Assembly (NCBI GenBank): GCA_037178855.1
Contig: JASJZC010000007.1
Span: 7,378,001-7,442,000 of the forward strand
DNA length: 64,000 nt
Direction of reading: 5' to 3'
Source: Oscheius sp. JU75
Taxonomy: Eukaryota; Nematoda; Chromadorea; Rhabditida; Rhabditidae
Shown here one piece after another: positions 9,075 to 20,519 of this stretch. A program made the position numbers and the translations under genes. The notes beneath the pieces were generated by a model that saw only the letters and a program-made list of their open reading frames with translations, was not told where the DNA came from and did not search any database. Each line of letters opens with the position of its first letter. Position 1 is the stretch's first letter.

Positions 9075-11750
9075 ATGGACTTCACGCAGCCTAGCTGCGC
9101 TTCGCACCTTCCGGCAGCCCAAGGAGCCCTTTTAAAGGAAGCGGATCTTGTGAGTGCCTTTCTTGTTTACTATTTACTGTTTTTTTCTAGGTACGATGGT
9201 TACAAGTCAAGCTACAAGACCGCGAAAAGTGGGCAGGGAGGGAAGGGACCCAGTACGTCTCGAGAGAAATGATAGAAGAGCTCATGATGTGCTTCAGTGT
9301 TAGTGTCTCACTAATTTTCCCATAAAATAATATTTTTAGACCGTCGAGAATCCTACAAAGCTGAAGGTTGTGCTATCGTTTCTGTATTTAACACCGAGGC
9401 AATCTAAAGCTGTAAGTTTTTTCATTCATTTCCTTAAACGTTTTACGTTCAGTGGAAAGAGAGTCTGACCGGTCTCTTAAACATTGCCAGGAGAGACCCT
9501 GACGACTGGGTTGAAGTTATTTCTGAGCTGTTCAGGTAAATTATCCATATATTCCACAATTTATCCGTTTCAGGGATGTTCCAATGGCTGGAGGCATCAA
9601 GCCGTCGGTCGAAGACCTTGCCAGCTATCGCAAAATGATCGATGAACTCAGACAAATAGGTAAACTACAATATTTTGTTCACTAAGTCTTTTTTCAGCTG
9701 AGGAACACGATGATGTAGGAAATCTAAGAACAGATCCGCCTTCTTTTAATATTTGTAATGCTCAAGTCGTGAAATCCCTTTTTGAAAAAGAGCCGGCGGT
9801 TCAAAAACATTTTGCACTGAAGAAAAAGCCGAAATCGCAGGCACTTCTGCAAGACATCAGAAAACGTTTGTTGTATATTTATTCTTTCATAGTTTATATT
9901 TCAGAGAGCGACATATTAAACAACCAGAAAAGAGACAGGAAAGAAGCTATCATATCTGGATCCTTGCCCATTAAAATTAGGTCCACAAGAAGGGAGGCTA
10001 ACAATACACGTTAGAGTTCATAATAAGCTTATGATTCGAAGATTTCAGTGCCTATGAGAGGTATTCCCAATCAAAATCAGGTCAAGATGAGTCAGGGCTT
10101 TACGAACGAGCCGAAAAAGTTCATCAGGCCTTTAGCAAAAAGAGAAGGTGGTGTGAAGCTGCTCGGTAGGCGTATTCAGTACTTTTTCGAATATTTGTCC
10201 TAGATATTGGCGATCTGCCGATGTCTTTGAAACAGAGAAGACAGGTTGAAAAAGAAGATGAAAAGAAGAGGGCTATCGAGGAGAAGGAGCACCAGAGAAA
10301 AGCCAAAGAGGAGGAGAGGAAGCAGCAAGCTGAATTCAAGCGGCAAGCAGTGGTCAAAGCCAAAGATGATACTGATCGTCATCTTGAGGAGAAGAGGAAT
10401 CCTTTGGAGAAGCTGATCAAGCCAGTTTTAAAGACCGAACCAATCAAAATTGTATGTTTTTGCCTTTTATCCTTCTAAAAATGGTTTCAGCCGGCAAAGA
10501 ATGCAAGTGTTGTTCCACAGGCGCTCAAAAGACCTGCTCCGCCAGCGGAACCACCTTTCCAGAGTGAAATAAAAGCAGTGGTTGAACCAAAACCACAGGT
10601 TCGACAGCCTATACCACAACAAAACTTTGTTCCGACAAACGAGCTGCCGCTTACGGTAAGACCAGTTATTTCTTTTCAATTTGAAACTTTAGCACATTCA
10701 ATCTCAGCAGCATGTGCCGACTCATCAAGCGCAGCCTATGCAAGTGCAACAGCTACAACAGCCACTTCATCATCAGCCCATGATGCAACAGATGCAACAA
10801 CAAATGCCACAGGCAATGCAGCAGCAGATGCAGCAGAATCTTCAACAGCAAATGCATCAGCCACAGCTGTTTCGGCTACCACAACAGTCGCAGCAACAAC
10901 AGCAGCAGCCGTACAACCCGAATCTTCAACGTCCAGTTATTGTACAAGTAGGGCTTTCGTTTCTTTTTGCAATCTTTAAGCGACGAAATGTTCAAGATAG
11001 ATTGAAATTCGGATCACACCTGACCTACGCTTGAATAGTCTTGCCATATGTTCCTATAGCATGTGTGTAACAAATATCCTTCCTGAGCCATATTTTGTTA
11101 TCCAAACTCTTCCCATTTCTGTCTTCTACCGATCACAGCGAAACAATGTTTTTATCCAGAACTATCCGGGTACTCAAGCTATCCAGATTCCTGGATCATC
11201 ACAAATGCAACAACAGTCGGCGTTCCTTCTTGCCTCTCCTCAGCAGCCAACAGGAATCGTTGATGTGAGGACAATTATCACTATAACAGGACAAACATTT
11301 TTAGTTCCAAGATGCAGATGTGGCTCGCAAATGCCAAGAAATTCTCAACTCTGCCAATGCGCTAGATGATCGCGGTCGGAACCTTGTCGTTCAGTTCATG
11401 AAAGGTGGACTGCGATGTATGTGTATTTTCTTACTAAACACAAACCATGTTTAGGCGGCCCAGCTAGTCAAACTATGGAACATATCATGACGTTGAAACT
11501 GTCGGAGAACGTCGAGAATGGATTGGTTGACGGCAGGCATCAAAAATTAAAAGTGGAGGTGTTCTTCCAAGTAGGACTGTTTATCTTTTGTTTGATGTTT
11601 GACTTTTTTCAGATGGACCTGTCGAACGGGGAATGGAAACGTCTCCGAAAGTGTCGCTTGTTGGAAGGAGAAGAACTAGGTTTAATGAATCAACAGCATT
11701 CCCAGCCCTCTTGGCACTCCCAACAATACAACCCTCAAAGGTTTACCTGA
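9075..11750 (+). CDS. NELFA: Negative elongation factor A (NELF-A)
   Basis: Fifteen exons in perfect phase (9075-9149, 9191-9298, 9340-9411, 9453-9535, 9574-9659, 9698-9865, 9905-10009, 10049-10165, 10204-10451, 10491-10655, 10693-10947, 11139-11264, 11305-11416, 11455-11570, 11613-11750) give 657 residues. The N-terminal helical domain (WLQVKLQDREKWA, LKVVLSFLYLTPR, WVEVISELF) matches human NELF-A WLHNKLGATDELWA and LKLLLGTLHLPRR; the middle has HFALKKKPKSQALL, MRGIPNQ and VKLLDIGDLPM (human VKLLDISELDM); a Lys/Glu-rich helix and a long Gln/Met/Pro-rich linker (exon 11) follow; the C-terminal tail (LKLSENVE, VEVFFQMDLSNGEWKRLRK) matches human IKLSEHTE and VDTVFEMNYATGQWTRFKK. NELF with DSIF holds RNA polymerase II in promoter-proximal pause. 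An acceptor (TTTAATTGCAG) ends at 9046, 28 bases before the ATG. Poly(A) signal 11975-11980. Confidence 0.93.
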
Positions 11751-12184
11751 AGGCTGTATATTGTATCTACTAATATTTGCCACATTCCCCGACAATCAAA
11801 CCTCTAGTATTTAAAGTCTCAAATTTGTATCCCATTACAAACAGCTGGCGATGATTCTTAATAATGACGGGTCCCTTATTTTTATGCTGTAAACACACTG
11901 CATTGACAACTCTATTGATTCGGTCTCCTTTTTGATCTGTCAAAAAATATCAAAACTATTAAAGTCATGTCTTTAATAAATGTATAAGGCTCTTACATTG
12001 GGAACTCCTGACAATGTGTCTACGTAGTATGCAAACAAAGATGACACAGACGGACAACCCCGCCTATCCTTTCGAAAGGCCTTATCAACAGCTTTACTGG
12101 CCTCCAAAAGCCATTCTCCCTCTTTGGCTCTCTTTCCATCTATTGATCTCAACTGTCACCTGATTTTATAATTTTAGAAAGAAA

Positions 12185-12611
12185 ATGTACAACGGAGGAT
12201 ACTGTCACCGTCGTTCCAGTTCGAGCTCCAGCTCAAGCTCCAGTTCCTCATCTTGTGGATCCCCCTATGCCACAACGTATATCCCGGTAGGTAGCTTGAG
12301 AAGATGAAAAACTTCAATACTTCTAGCCAATTCCTGCTCCAGCCGTTATTGCCGCCCCTCCCTATCCCGTCCCTCCCGGAATAGTTGGAGCCGGAGTCTC
12401 TCCTTACCCCACCGTCGGAGTTGGAGCAATGCCCCACGGAGGACCTATTGGAGTTGGGGTAGGAGTAATACCACAGCCTTACCCTATGCCCGGACAGCCT
12501 GGCTACAATCCTTCCCATATGCCTGGACAGCCCAATCCCTACCAGAACCAACAAAATCCTGCATACAACCCCTACAACCAGCCCTATCAGGGGTACAACA
12601 GGCCATACTAG
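12185..12611 (+). CDS. Low-complexity Ser-run then Pro/Gly/Tyr/Asn-rich structural protein
   Basis: Two exons (12185-12286, 12327-12611) encode 128 residues. The N-terminus MYNGGYCHRR is followed by a run of about thirteen Ser, then a Pro/Val/Gly-rich middle, and a C-terminal repeat region rich in PGQPxY and NPYNQPY motifs. No signal peptide is evident, unlike the Tyr-rich proteins at 20.5 and 22.2 kb, so it may be cytoplasmic or lack a short first exon: a splice acceptor ATTTTAG ends at 12177, eight bases before the ATG. The composition suggests a scaffold or matrix protein; no family recognised. Poly(A) signal at 12657-12662, directly after the stop. Confidence 0.75.
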
Positions 12612-12662
12612 GTCTGATTAGGCCTTCCTGACGATGGTTTCCGGTGATCGATTGACAATAAA

Positions 12663-14976
12663 ACGTTTTATGGAGGCACTTCAAATAAGCGGTAAAAGAA
12701 AAAGACTTTGACAGCTACAAAGCATTGCTGACTTTCTTTCCAATCGGTTGATGCTGCTAACCATCAGGAAATGCGAACAGCATCTGACACTAAACGGACA
12801 AGGTCATTGACAAACCATTTTTCTGCAAGGGAGAATACGGCTTTATGGATATTTCGAGAATATCTTATGAGCTAAAATCTAACTGACAGAGATAAGGAAG
12901 CTACTCAAGAGTAAGGCATTTTGTCCTTTTGGCAGCTTTTGCAAAGAGAGATTGTACCACAAACTGGAAACATCAAAACGTCGCAAAATGGAACTGTGTC
13001 AGTAGGTACCAAACAGCTGTCTTTTTATGACACCGGATTGTCAAGTAGTAGGTGTGAACTGTGATATATGGATTATTTCATTTGCAGATGGGAGAACACG
13101 TGCGCACGGGGAGGTTTTCAGCCGTCGGGCCGGAACACAAAGCCTTTATTTGTAACTATACCGTTGGATTCCGGTTTCTTCTTCTCTGATTACAGCCTTC
13201 TTCATGACCGTCGTTCCCAACTATTCTGGGTTAATATTCAGACTCTTGCGAAAAGCAATGCTCCAAAGCTACGGGAATGTCAGATTCGAGTGGCTGGACA
13301 ATGGATTACTATTCCATGGCGACCCGTAGGACCCCCTCACACGATTCTGAATACGAGAGACAAAGCCCGCCCATCTGCCATATCTGCCGATTGCAACTAG
13401 TTTATCCTTCCGCTTTATTTCACTGTCGAAATTTGTCGAAATTTTGTTCTGTCCCTCGATAGTAAGTTTCTCCTGTCGCGTGCCAGTGGCTTTCCCAATT
13501 AGCCATCCGAGTTGGTCAGCACTCATTAACCTTTCAAGACACTACGATGCCTTCGGCTTCATTAATAAGAAGATGCGGTGATCCTCTGCATTTGCTATTC
13601 GAACATAGACCTCATCATCATTTTTGTAGGCGTGCCAATTTTGAACATTGTCTTAATTCATTCCATTCATCCTCTATTACATGTCTCAATTCTCTCTTCA
13701 CATGCTAATTGGCAACATCTTTCGCTGGCTATTTCAGTCGTTTTCTCTGTAATCGGATCGTTGGACAGGTGAATCGAATACCAGTTGAGAACAACCACGA
13801 AAGGACATAAAACTGGGGGACTGGCGTAAGACGGCAGCAGAAACAGCAGCAGCTGTCACATTCTATCAACACAGTTCTCTTTTGGGCTTTTTCCGCGTTT
13901 CACTTTGTTGAGAAGCAGATTGATATCATAAGTTCAACTCTATTCTTGTTGATCTTTGATCCTCTTTCTCCTCTTGTATATAACTTTGGTAACTTTCTTT
14001 ACTTCCATTTTCATTAGTTCTGCTTTGCTGTACTTGCCAACCTGTCCTCACCAAATCGACTTCATTCTTTCTCTTCTAGCCGGTCTGTCACATATCCTGA
14101 TTCTATATCCTATACATTTATTAACTTTCCATCAGCTAAATCTTCACTCATCCTGTACAATTTGAAACTAGACCAACTAACAGATGATGGAAACACAGAC
14201 ATCTTGAAAGTCGAAAACTTCCAATTTACCTGATTTTATTTGACCAAACACTATTCCTTGTTCTGTGTCCAAAACGACATATCACCATTTTTTCTTGTTC
14301 TTACGAGGCCACAAACCTTCCTTCCTTGATTAATGACCCCAATGAGGTCCGGCCAGGTGTGACTCAAACTTACGAATGTTCCGCGTGTAAAAATCGGCTG
14401 AGTCACTCTTTTATTTTCGCTCAAAACAGTTGGGACCACCGGAGTGGTCGTTGATAAACGACTTTGAGAGCCAATAAAAGCTTTACCCTCAACAGGCTCT
14501 CCTTCAGTTCCAGTGGCCTGACCACCATACACCAAAGTGTCACCTCCCCGTCACTCGTCCCTTTTTGAAACTTCGAGGCATGTTTAAGAATTTATTGCCA
14601 TTTTATTAGGGATGAGCAGAAGCATCTGCGTTTATCTATGGCAGCGCAGAGTGACTGACTCACGGCGAGCTCTGGACATCATTCCGCCCATATGCCTTCG
14701 ACAAAATCCGCCGAGTGACCCCCTAGAGTTTGTGATTTTTGATACGCCCGTGCGCGCGAGAGACTGGCAAATCCCAACACCACATTTTTGTGGTCGTGTC
14801 CGTTTTTGGCTCGAGCTTATGCGTCCATACTTCCCAAAGAAATATGCCTCACTTAAAAAACGAGCGCCTTGTCGGAGGGACAAAACATAACTCTAAGGCG
14901 ATCCAATGCTCACCGCCCTTTTGTTTTTGGCTGATTACCAGTCGGTGTCCTTCCCTACTTAAACTCTCAACTTTCA
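12663..14976. other. Gene-free 2.3-kb stretch
   Basis: Several open frames of 60-110 codons exist on both strands (for example 13068-13400 plus and 14251-14535 minus), but none shows splice-supported continuation or a recognisable domain. The segment 13560-14170 is pyrimidine-rich on the plus strand. I see no RNA gene. Confidence 0.4.
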
Positions 14977-14981
14977 GACAA

Positions 14982-16398
14982 ATGAATTGTTCAACTATTT
15001 GTCTTCTGACTACGTATATCAACTTTATGCGAGGACCCTCTACTACAGTAAGTGCTTGATATCCTTAGATGCAGAGAACCACGTCTAGTCAGTTCCTTTT
15101 GCACGCTTTCTTATCTTCCCCTCACTCTCTCCATAATCCAAGCTACAAGAGAAAAAACTGCTGCGCCCGTACTTATTCCAGTTGCCCAATGGCGTGTGGA
15201 GTGGCAGACGGATGATTGCTTTACAAATGACCGCTTTGTGTTGGAGTATCTCATGGCTTGGCGTCTTGACGAAGGCTGCCCTAAAAACACATGCTGAATG
15301 CGTCAGACTCCTGTTGAGCCATCTCTCTAGGGAGGGTGGGTGTGTGTGCGCGGGCTATTCGGCTGCAACACATTTGTAGAGTATCTGGCATTATTCCCAG
15401 AAGCTGTTAATGCGAGAACAATGGGCATGTGATGTAGAAATGACGACACTTATGCTAAATAGGAATGGGTTTACAACTTTTCAGGGATGTGGCTATTGCG
15501 TGGACACCCGCTCGAGCTACCACAACTGCTACGAGAATGTTCTTGAATGTGCCTACAGAGATCCTGCATCTTTGTTTATGTGCCTGAATGTTTATGAAAA
15601 CACCGGGTAAGCAAGAGTCATTAAAAAAACCGTGTAAGTGTCAGAGATCTAATCACTCATATTGCTCGCTGTGTGTCCTATGAGCAATTCTATATCAGCG
15701 ACAGTGAGATCCAAAGTGTAAGGAAGGTTTTTGACAGTGATAGTGATATTTTAGTTAGAAGACGTGCACACTTGCAAGTACAGTAATGTTCAACATTGTG
15801 AATGCGACGAATGTCCGACAATCACGACCACCGAGATGCCAACTTCAACCACCTCAACCAAAGCACCAACAACAACTCACAGGTACTATATAACTAGATG
15901 CGCTCTCTAAATATGATGGGTCTATTAACAAAAATTTATCTTTTTTTGTACGAAAGCTGAACACGTCTTTTTAAGACCGAAGTACATTCATACAAAAGAT
16001 TGTACAAATCGCAATTATCAAGTACGCTTCCCACTTGTAATTACTAGTCCTCCCACCTAGCTTTGAGCAATGCGTTTGACTGAAGTAGTACTATATTTGT
16101 CCATGCTCAAGAACAAGGATATGTTTGGGAGTATGCGAACATCCGAAGTACATTTTTTCAAAAGGTCTAAGTGCCAAATTATCGAAACGTTGATACAGGT
16201 AATTTTTGCAGAAACGGCCACCACAAGCATCATCACAGCACCCAACATCAAAATAAGTACGAGCGGCACCATCCTCTCGCCTTCCACAACGGCTCGATCG
16301 GCACTGCCTCCGCCTACCGCGAGCCGCAGGTTGCCGCATCCTCAACCCAGTTCTTAATTGCCACATTTGCCTACTTCTTCCTTCGACTACTCTTGTAG
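14982..16398 (+). CDS. Small Cys-rich, Thr/His-rich GPI-type surface protein
   Basis: Exons 14982-15047, 15485-15606, 15784-15882 and 16212-16398 join in phase to 157 residues. The N-terminus (MNCSTICLLTTYI) is weakly hydrophobic. A Cys-rich module follows (GCGYCVD, then Cys spaced 12, 7 and 12 residues, ending HCECDEC), next a mucin-like Thr/Pro stretch (PTITTTEMPTSTTSTKAP), then a His/Asn/Gln-rich segment with HHKHHHS, and finally a hydrophobic end (FLIATFAYFFLRLLL) directly before the stop, as for GPI addition. No known family recognised. A splice acceptor (CTTTCAG) ends at 14977, five bases before the ATG. The 437-nt first intron is long for this window and could hide another exon, for example around 15181-15297. 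Confidence 0.6.
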
Positions 16399-17177
16399 TC
16401 TCTGTCTCCCGGAAATTTTTGATAATTGCTCTCGGGTACTTTTGCTGGTGTGTCTTCCCCTAGAGCTTGTTATACTTTCCTGTATATTTATGTCTCTTCC
16501 CGGACCAGGCCAGCCCAAAGCTTAAATATCTCATTACCGAATATACAGATTGCTGTGTAATAAGTGTTTGCCCCCTTGCACAGTATTTGCTGCCCCGCCC
16601 TAAGGTGTCCGAATTGGCGCCCTCGATATCACAATCCAATCATCTTCTCTTCTCATATCGGCCCCCATGTATCCGGTTGTCTCTCCGGGACAGTCATCCG
16701 TTTTGGTCATTTTCATAATGAGTTGAAAGCATTCCACTGTCATGCCCAAATTGATATAATAAACTTTTGTGTGTTTTCATATGCGTAAGCATTACTCTAT
16801 TCTTTGACTTGCCAAGTTTTGGAAGATTGAAGGACCGATCCTGTTTGAAAAGTGAGGTACGCGCGGCGGTTCCCATGGTCAGTTGTGCTCTATAAATAAG
16901 CATCTGCCATGCCGGCGCATCCCCAATGTTGTAGGTCTGATCGCCCAGGCTCGAAATTTATGGCAATCTAGATAGAGAGCCGTCAGACGAGGGAACCGTG
17001 TGGACATGTTCCCATGTCCTGATGACACTTCCTGTCTCTCCGTTGTATAGTGTCAAAGAACTCGCGGTATGGGTAGAGTCACGGAACTGACTCATACGTC
17101 GCAGAATCGCTGGTCTCTGTTTCCTCTTCTTTCTTGGCCTCTCATCTTCAGGAACCCCGTTTACAGATGACGTAGTA
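16399..17177. other. Gene-free stretch upstream of the FGF gene
   Basis: No exon recognised. An AATAAA at 16758-16763 is a possible distal poly(A) site for the preceding gene. Confidence 0.4.
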
Positions 17178-18720
17178 ATGCTTCAAAGCAGATGGTTACT
17201 TCAAAGGATACTTTTCTTCAGGTATCTTGCCCCCGAGACTCTATTCAATCGACAGGTTTTCAGTGTCGTCTTATCTGTTCTACTGCCATACGGTACAACC
17301 GGTCCCGTTTTCCAAGAGGGTGAAGTCCATTGGCAGCTGTACAGCTTCTGCAGTCAGGGCTATCTACAGAACTACTTGGGCACGCTCAACGCGAGAGGAG
17401 TTTCTCACAAACCTTGTTCAGGTATCTTTATTCCTTTTTCTCGCCTAACTGACATTCAGCTGAATACCGAGTACGAATTCAGAGGTCGGGAGCGATCCAG
17501 TTAATCCACGTACAGACAAACACTTTCATCTGTTTCAATCGGCGTCGGAGAATTACAGTCAGAGTGGGTCGTTCTTATCTAAATCCGTTTCCTCGAATAC
17601 CAACAACATCTTGTCGCCGCGTAATCATACAGGTGGTTCTGAGCGCGCGTAGACTGCTCATTAGGCCTGCGGGAAAAAGCTGCCGTGTGAAAAGAGGGGC
17701 CTATGATGAGGCTCTTTTTCTGAGGCATCGCATGCACCCGCGGAGACAAGAGACAGGCGCCAAGGGACTGTGTCCATAAGGGTGATTTGTAGCCGGGCGG
17801 GGAGCCTGTTCCGCTCGCTTTAGTTCATTAGTATAGAGGGGGAGGAACAAATGAATCTATTGCAGATGACAGGAATGAGTCCAAAATGCTACTTCTATGA
17901 GCGGATAAACGATCAAGGATTCACCGAACTGGAATCGGCAGCAGAGCCAGGACTGTTTTTGGGTATGTTGCTGTTAACTGCTCTGGAGTTTCATCATGCT
18001 TTTTCAGTGGATTAGCACAAGGCGAATGATGCTTGTTATGGCATTTTGCAATGTTTTTATTCGTTCAACAACACTCTTGTTCTTTATTTGTAATCTTGTT
18101 TCCCACTCTAGGAGTCAAAACAAAAGCACAACCAGGTTTCAAAGTAAAATATCCCAAAATATTAGGTTGTGACACTTGTGAAACTACCCTCAAGGTACAA
18201 AAAACCTGATGAATAAGTAGTAATTTCAACTGCTCGCAGTCTTTCATATTTTCAAGATTCTGATCATCTCCTATATTTGATCATCTTCTTCTTTGCTTTA
18301 AATTTAAAAGTGGCGCATTCTGTTGAGCTAGAAACTCCAACTTCCCTGCATTTTTAAAAGATTCGCGAAGCGTCAGATGAAAACATTGGGGAGCACCTGT
18401 TGTAGTGTAAATAAGTATCTTATTAGCATCTAAACATTGGTTGTTATTATAACAAAGTTTCAGGTTTCAACAGCCGAGGAAGATTTCAAGATCCGGCTAC
18501 TTATGCATTTAAGAGGAAACCATTCAGTTGGATCAAGTTCGAACGTTACGTTTCTTTCCGGGATCTGCAATCCTGCGCTCCTCGTCGGAAAGTTCACCGG
18601 GCTCCTGAAGTTTCAACTCCTGACTATCGGGCAATAATGAGGGCAGCCCTCATCGACAAGATCCGTGCGACTCATGATGGTCCCTATAACTCCCAGAATG
18701 GATCTGGTCCCTTGCCTTAA
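17178..18720 (+). CDS. Fibroblast growth factor, EGL-17/FGF8-like
   Basis: Five exons (17178-17221, 17264-17421, 17460-17563, 17866-17962, 18464-18720) encode 219 residues. The start is a secretion signal (LLQRILFFSVVLSVLLPYG). The beta-trefoil core then reads in family order: VHWQLYSFCSQGYLQ (compare FGF8 TYQLYSRTSGKHVQ), EYRVRIQ, VQTNTFICFNRR (compare ETGLYICMNKK), CYFYERINDQGFTELESA (compare CVFTEIVLENNYTALQNA), GLFLGFNSRGRF (compare GWYMAFTRKGRP) and a final KFERYV. The C-terminal ~50 residues are basic then unstructured. FGFs act outside the cell on receptor tyrosine kinases; EGL-17 and FGF8 guide cell migration. The FGF8 class assignment is by eye. Intron 3 (302 nt) and intron 4 (501 nt) are long. 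Poly(A) signal 18816-18821. Confidence 0.82.
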
Positions 18721-18977
18721 ACCTATATGTAGACTTTGAGACGATACGGGTGTACTTTTTGTATCTTTTTGGGAAGAAAAGATAAGTGTGGTGCATATCA
18801 TTTTGGCATACATCCAATAAAATATACTTTGAATCTCATTTCTTCCAGTAAACTTGCAGACGAATCTGCCACGCGAACCATGTGTTGTTGTGTAAAGCGC
18901 TTTCACGTTAGCACTCACCTCCTCATTGATTTCTCCCTCATTTTCCATCGATATTTTGTGACCATCTTTCAGCCAAA

Positions 18978-20430
18978 ATGAAGGGAGCTGAGCTCCCTCC
19001 GAAATTTCAATTCGCTTTTCGACGAACCATATTTTTTCTGCTTTGCTTATGTATTTGGATTGCTTTCGGCACATTAGTTCTTACTATTTTAACAAAGAGA
19101 GGTCAACCACATGTATGTTTTTTAATTTTATCCGTCAAACTTTCCTTTCAGACCTCTTCGTTGGCTAGAGATAGAATAGACGCAAAACGAGTAGAGCTAT
19201 TAAATGTTCTTTGGGCTGAAACCATTGCCAAGACCGAAAATGACTGGGCAGAAATGGCTAATCAGAAGCTGGAAATGTATGAAAAGGTCAGAATTTCAGG
19301 TCAGCTTGACAAGATAATATCAGACACTTCTGACATCCCTGGGAATCAACCAACTCTCGAATGAGCGAGGATTTGCTTCATCCTTCCAAAAAGCTTTTGG
19401 TCTCATTACAACTATCGGTCCTCTTGACATAGATGATTTCACGACCATGGGAAAAATCTTTAGCGTTTTCTTCACCCTCATCGGTAAGCAAGAAGTTTTT
19501 TTTCGGCAATACGACGAATGTTCCAGGAACACCACTCTGTCTTCACGTCGTCTCGCAATGTGGTAGGATGTTTTCATCCATTTGGGAGGTGAGCTTCTTT
19601 TGTTCATTCTGAAAATATTCCGTTTTGTCTTTTTTCTACTGAACGTTTCTGATTACATAACCATAGAGGTCTATTCAAAAGCTACACCCTGACAAATTGT
19701 TTAGTACATGCTTCGCTAGAAGAAACGAAGAAGTTCAAAGCTTTTCACATGAGTTTTTACTGTTTGCATCGGAGTTCCATTCTGAGCCAAACATTTTATC
19801 GACATCATTTTTTTTTTATAAAGCGTAGTGCTGCAAGCCTCTGCGCCTTTCTATAGCTTGCTAAAACAGTTTATGGTACCGTCATTTCGCTTTGAAAGCA
19901 ACAATTTTAGGGACGGTCAGTCTTCTTGCCAACAGCCTGTTTTGTCTTTCTCTCCGCAGTCGTTTATGACATAATCGAGGGAGGTGATGACGACGTGGTA
20001 AAACATGCCATCTCATCTGGTATTTGATCGAAACTTTCAGCCCTTCATGGATGCCATATTCTCCATCTTCCTACAGTTTTCGTCGGTCGGAGAGGTGGAC
20101 AACGAGTTCCAGTGAGTAATCAAAAGGCACGTCTACAGTTTTCCACTTTAGTGGATTGATACCGTATGCCATCTGCCTCGTCGGACTTGCCTTGATCACA
20201 GCATGCTTTTCAGTCATGCAATATGAGATCGAGAAACAGATTCAAGGCTACGAGCTCACATTCTACAGGTAATCCAACTGAACGTTGTCACTTTTCTGGA
20301 ATTCAGACTCTTTTCCTGGGCAGAACGATGGATGCATGAGGGGAAAGAGGACAACCATTTTCCTTCTGGCTCGAATCGAAATTCTAGAATAGAAGAAATC
20401 GAGGAAGAGGAGGAAGGTGAAGAAGACTAG
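18978..20430 (+). CDS. Two-pore-domain potassium-channel-like protein with both selectivity filters altered
   Basis: Eight exons (18978-19112, 19152-19286, 19324-19483, 19527-19588, 19911-19997, 20041-20111, 20152-20268, 20307-20430) give 296 residues with K2P topology: TM1 at ~13-35, an extracellular helical cap (~46-105), pore 1, TM2 (GKIFSVFFTLIGTPLCLHVV), TM3 (SVFLPTACFVFLSAVVYDI), pore 2, TM4 (LIPYAICLVGLALITACFSVMQYEIEKQ) and an acidic tail. Pore 1 reads TTIGPLD (119-125) where the family has TIGYG; pore 2 reads SSVGEVD (207-213) where it has TIGFGD. The TM2-TM3 cytoplasmic loop is almost absent in this model; an extra exon could lie in the 322-nt intron 19589-19910. Exons, phases and flanking helices are intact, so this is not an obvious pseudogene. 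Function as a conducting potassium channel is doubtful. Poly(A) signal 20492-20497. Confidence 0.82.
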
Positions 20431-20519
20431 TAGTCTGTTAGTGAAATTTTAGCAAAGGGTCGTTTGTTCTGTCAGACCATTTAATATGTTTAATAAATTA
20501 ACCACGTTTTATTTCGAAC

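Noticed and set aside
10578-10979. Ala/Thr-rich plus-strand reading frame of 133 codons
   Set aside because: It is the shifted frame of the Gln/Met-rich NELF-A exon 11 (CAG and CAA repeats read as GCA/ACA); the Gln frame has correct splice sites and phase.
14251-14535. 94-codon minus-strand open frame
   Set aside because: No recognisable family and no splice-supported neighbours; treated as chance.
15181-15297. Possible additional exon of the 15-kb Cys-rich gene after the acceptor CTTATTCCAG
   Set aside because: It contains Cys and an open frame, but I found no donor giving the right phase into the next exon.
18112-18194. Candidate extra FGF exon (GVKTKAQPGFK...CDTCETTLK)
   Set aside because: Including it breaks the frame into the final exon, whereas skipping it gives GLFLGFNSRGRF, the expected FGF strand. 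Kept only as a possible alternative insert.
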